Origin: Isosphaeraceae bacterium
Lineage (GTDB): Bacteria > Planctomycetota > Planctomycetia > Isosphaerales > Isosphaeraceae
Length of the DNA: 53,838 nt
Direction of reading: 5' to 3'
Assembly: GCA_031291845.1 (NCBI GenBank)
Contig: JARLIH010000006.1
Span: 1 to 53,838, forward strand
The notes below the pieces were generated by a model, which was not told the DNA's origin, did not search any database, and saw only the letters and a program-made list of their open reading frames with translations. The position numbers were made by a program, and so were the translations under genes. This document shows, one piece after another, positions 51,610-53,838 of the stretch; position 1 is the stretch's first letter; each line of letters opens with the position of its first letter.

Positions 51610-53415
51610 ATGCACCGGTCAATCGCCACGGCGGTCCTCGCCGCCTCGTTCGCATGCGCTAGCCCGCAATTCTCCCAGGCCGGGACGCCCCAGGCTCTCG
51701 GTCAAGCCCGCGCGCTCCTGGAGCGGAGCGAGCCGAAAGCGGCCGCGGAGGTGCTTGAATCGGCCCTGACCTCGGCCACCGTGGCCGACCGCCCCACGGT
51801 CCTTGAAATGCTCCGTCGAGCGTACGATTCCGCCGCGCGCCAGGCTGACGCCGCGGGCAAGCCCGACGAGGCTGAGCTCTACCGCGAAAACCTGGCAATC
51901 CTCGACCGCAAGCCGCGCACGCCCGCGACACCTCCGGCGGCGACGGCCCTTCCCAAGACGACCGCCCCGGCCGATTCAACTCTGCCCCGAGCTCGGCTGA
52001 CGCCGGACAAACCGGAAGTCGCTCCGGTCGGCAAGGAGCCGTCCGTCGCGCCTGCCGCGAAAGACGCGAACGCGGCTCGAGCCGAGGGGGCCGCCGACAC
52101 GCGCGATGCCACCCCGCCTCAGGCGCCAGGGGCCAATCCGGCGCAACCCACGGCCGCCGGCGCGAACACACAGATCGGCCTAGCCAACAAGGCGTTCAAG
52201 GCTCAGTCCTACGAGGAAGCCGGGCGAATTTATGGCGCGCTCGCGAGGGAAAACCGGCTGCCCAAGGAGTACTTCAATCACCTGGCCTATTGCCGGTGCG
52301 TTGAGATCGTCAAGCGGATCAACGCCAAGCCGGCGAGCGCGGAGGAATGGGCCCAGATCGACGCGGACATCGTCAAGATCAAGGAGATGAGCCCGAAGCT
52401 CTGGTTCGGCGACTACCTCCGAAACCTTGCGGCCGAACGGTCCAAGGGACAGAACCGCAGCCGGTCCAACAAGGTCGTGGTCCGAGGCGCCGCCCCCGAG
52501 GAACCGGGGGACCTGTTGCTCGCGGCCAACGGACCGGTAGGCGAAAGAGGCCCGGCGGCTCCTGGGACAGACGGTCCCGGCGTTCGCCAGGCCCCCCGCC
52601 CCGCGGGGAACGACGGTCCGGCGCTGCGGCCGGCGGCCGACAGCGAACGCTGGCAGGTTCACGAAACAGGCAGCTTCCGGATCTTTCACGCCGACCAAGA
52701 CCTGGCCCTGCGCGTGGCCGAAGTCGCCGAGCGAACGCGTGACGAACAGACCAAGCGCTGGTCCGGTGCGGGGCCACGGGATCCCTGGACGCCGAAGTGC
52801 GACATCTACCTCTACCCAACCGCCAAGATCTTCAGCGCCATGACGGGCCAACCCGAGGACTCACCCGGTTTCTCGACGATGGGCATGGACGCCGGCCGGA
52901 TCAATTGCCGGCGGGTCAACCTGCGAGCGGACCACCCAAAGGTCGCGGCCGCCATCCTTCCCCACGAGATCACGCACGTCGTCCTGGCCGACTTTTTCCC
53001 GCACAAACAGATTCCGCGCTGGGCCGACGAAGGGATGGCGGTGCTCGCGGAGCCCCGCACCGAGCAGCGACTGCGCGCCGCCGACCTGGACCAGCCCCTT
53101 GCGTCCGGCCGGCTGTTCCACATGGGTGACCTCATGGTTATGGATTACCCCAATGCCGAGCACTGGGGTCTGTACTACGCCCAGAGCGTCTCACTAACCC
53201 GTTTTCTCGTCGAGCAAGGCACCGCGGCCCAATTCATCGATTTCGTCCGCGGCTGCCAGCAACGGAGCCACGAGGACGAGCTGCGCCGGGTCTACAAGAT
53301 CGAAGGCTTCGCCGAGCTGGAACGACGTTGGCTCGAGTTCGCCAAGACCCAGATGGCGACGGCCAGTTCCACGGCGGATAGCACGAAGAAAGACGCGGAC
53401 ACCGCGAGCCGGTAG
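51610..53415 (+). CDS. Exported gluzincin-like (Peptidase MA family-like) protein
   Basis: A 601-residue exported protein. The leader HRSIATAVLAASFACASPQFSQA is followed by a helical, TPR-like region (TPQALGQARALLERSEPKAAAEVLES), a long disordered Pro/Ala-rich segment (about 100-185), a second repeat-like stretch (AFKAQSYEEAGRIYGAL) and a C-terminal zinc peptidase-like domain. HEITH is at 452-456 with DEGMA 18 residues on (Glu474), the HExxH...E gluzincin pattern. It probably cleaves peptides extracellularly, though the TPR-like parts suggest protein binding as well. ATG 51610 is preferred; an upstream frame start adds a non-signal Arg-rich tail. Its ribosome site is weak (GGAAGG, very close). 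Confidence 0.85.
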   Translation: MHRSIATAVLAASFACASPQFSQAGTPQALGQARALLERSEPKAAAEVLESALTSATVADRPTVLEMLRRAYDSAARQADAAGKPDEAELYRENLAILDRKPRTPATPPAATALPKTTAPADSTLPRARLTPDKPEVAPVGKEPSVAPAAKDANAARAEGAADTRDATPPQAPGANPAQPTAAGANTQIGLANKAFKAQSYEEAGRIYGALARENRLPKEYFNHLAYCRCVEIVKRINAKPASAEEWAQIDADIVKIKEMSPKLWFGDYLRNLAAERSKGQNRSRSNKVVVRGAAPEEPGDLLLAANGPVGERGPAAPGTDGPGVRQAPRPAGNDGPALRPAADSERWQVHETGSFRIFHADQDLALRVAEVAERTRDEQTKRWSGAGPRDPWTPKCDIYLYPTAKIFSAMTGQPEDSPGFSTMGMDAGRINCRRVNLRADHPKVAAAILPHEITHVVLADFFPHKQIPRWADEGMAVLAEPRTEQRLRAADLDQPLASGRLFHMGDLMVMDYPNAEHWGLYYAQSVSLTRFLVEQGTAAQFIDFVRGCQQRSHEDELRRVYKIEGFAELERRWLEFAKTQMATASSTADSTKKDADTASR

Positions 53416-53497
53416 GCCCACAAAGTGCGGGCGACCTGGCTCAAACTTACGGATAGGCGGATTCAGGTGGTTGTTTCATACGTCCTTCGGCAACAGA

Positions 53498-53553
53498 CTA
53501 ACCCGAAGCGCAAGCGAAATTTTACGTAAGACTTCGCTTGCGCTTCGGGTTAG
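53498..53553. repeat. Perfect 21-bp inverted repeat (planctomycete-type intergenic repeat)
   Basis: The arms at 53498-53518 and 53533-53553 are perfect reverse complements around a 14-base loop. The left arm begins CTAACCCGAAGCGCAAGCGA. I recall many copies of this CTAACCCGAAGCG family in planctomycete genomes, usually between genes. Sitting between the 3' ends of convergent genes it would form a strong RNA hairpin from either strand and may act as a bidirectional terminator. Confidence 0.85.
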
Positions 53554-53592
53554 CAACGAGAGGGAATTGGCGAGAACATACCAAACGGACAT

Positions 53593-53838
53593 CTACCCGC
53601 TTGCTGACAACTCGCCAAGGCCGTTCAACGCGACCTCGATCGCCGGCCCATCGAATCGATCCTCAGCCGACAGGCGCCCAACCGGCCCCAATTCGATGTG
53701 CCACGCCTGGAGGAGCGGGAGGTATCCCAGGCGTTCGGCGGCGTGGGCCGAAAAGAGGGTGCGGAGCCGCTCGAGCGGCACTGGCACCGAGACGTCGCTC
53801 ACCTGGATGATGCCCCAGGCTCCCTCGTGCTCTTGAAC
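53593..53838 (-). CDS. Unrecognised protein, C-terminal part (runs off window)
   Basis: An open minus-strand frame enters from the right edge, with 81 codons before the stop. The peptide WGIIQVSDVSVPVPLERLRTLFSAHAAERLGYLPLLQAWHIELGPVGRL looks like real protein rather than filler. The GTG at 53802 is a possible start, but residues upstream (VQEHEGAWGIIQ) look equally coding, so the gene probably begins outside. I cannot name a family. It is convergent with the peptidase gene, with the 21-bp inverted repeat between them. Confidence 0.5.
   Translation of the reverse strand, partial: VQEHEGAWGIIQVSDVSVPVPLERLRTLFSAHAAERLGYLPLLQAWHIELGPVGRLSAEDRFDGPAIEVALNGLGELSASG

Noticed and set aside
1..53838. 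CRISPR arrays, diversity-generating retroelements, intact transposases and phage genes
   Set aside because: No regularly spaced direct repeats, reverse transcriptase, DDE/serine recombinase or phage structural motifs were seen.

Overview
The window reads as chromosomal DNA of a planctomycete (Planctomycetota, most like the large-genome Gemmatales/Isosphaerales type). The basis is high GC content with long spurious open frames opposite real genes, two DUF1501 proteins, a giant cytochrome-like DUF1549/DUF1553 protein with a LamG insert, a CxPxR sulfatase, a Tat-exported Gfo/Idh/MocA oxidoreductase, FHA/PP2C and Ser/Thr kinase signalling genes, and an intergenic repeat containing CTAACCCGAAGCGCAAGCGA, a type I recall from planctomycete genomes. 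No search was run; family assignments come from motifs and recall.

Layout. 0-10 kb: a truncated PfkB sugar kinase, a Gfo/Idh oxidoreductase, an FHA-GAF-SpoIIE phosphatase, an exported alpha/beta hydrolase, a dienoyl-CoA-reductase-like SDR, a DUF1501 protein, a DUF1624-type membrane acyltransferase and an exported M20 amidohydrolase. 10-15 kb: a small hypothetical gene, a remnant-rich 0.6 kb gap, and a second FHA-GAF-SpoIIE phosphatase directly behind a membrane Ser/Thr kinase. 15-23 kb: an exported hypothetical protein, a membrane-anchored toroid (squalene-cyclase-fold) protein, a fused M16 protease, a PP2C phosphatase and a Cys/Met-metabolism PLP enzyme.

23-33 kb is the most distinctive part. 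Four minus-strand genes read in series: a zinc-ribbon GTPase, a membrane protein with a GAP1-like N-terminal domain (GTPase-associated protein 1), a 964-residue coiled-coil membrane protein overlapping it by 4 bases, and a GYF-GYF-TM2 membrane protein. A zinc-ribbon single-pass membrane protein and a small DUF1579-like protein follow after an AT-rich gap. Together they look like a membrane GTPase machine with no demonstrated function. The 3' part of the GAP1-like gene has a local GC fall to about one third, and CGACAA repeats lie upstream of the GTPase.

33-38 kb is housekeeping: yidD, rnpA, a small membrane protein, a MerR/HspR-like regulator and a CbpA-type DnaJ in one minus-strand run, then a pseudo-receiver-like protein and an Mrp/ApbC ATPase lacking the usual CxxC. 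38-49 kb is catabolic and planctomycete-specific: a D-aminoacylase-like enzyme, a sulfatase, a DUF1501 and PSCyt/DUF1549/DUF1553 pair, a pterin dehydratase, an exported hypothetical protein and an SMP-30 family protein. 49-54 kb: CCA-adding-type nucleotidyltransferase and rsmD, an exported gluzincin-like peptidase, a perfect 21-bp inverted repeat, and the 3' end of an unrecognised gene. I found no tRNA, rRNA, CRISPR array or intact transposase.
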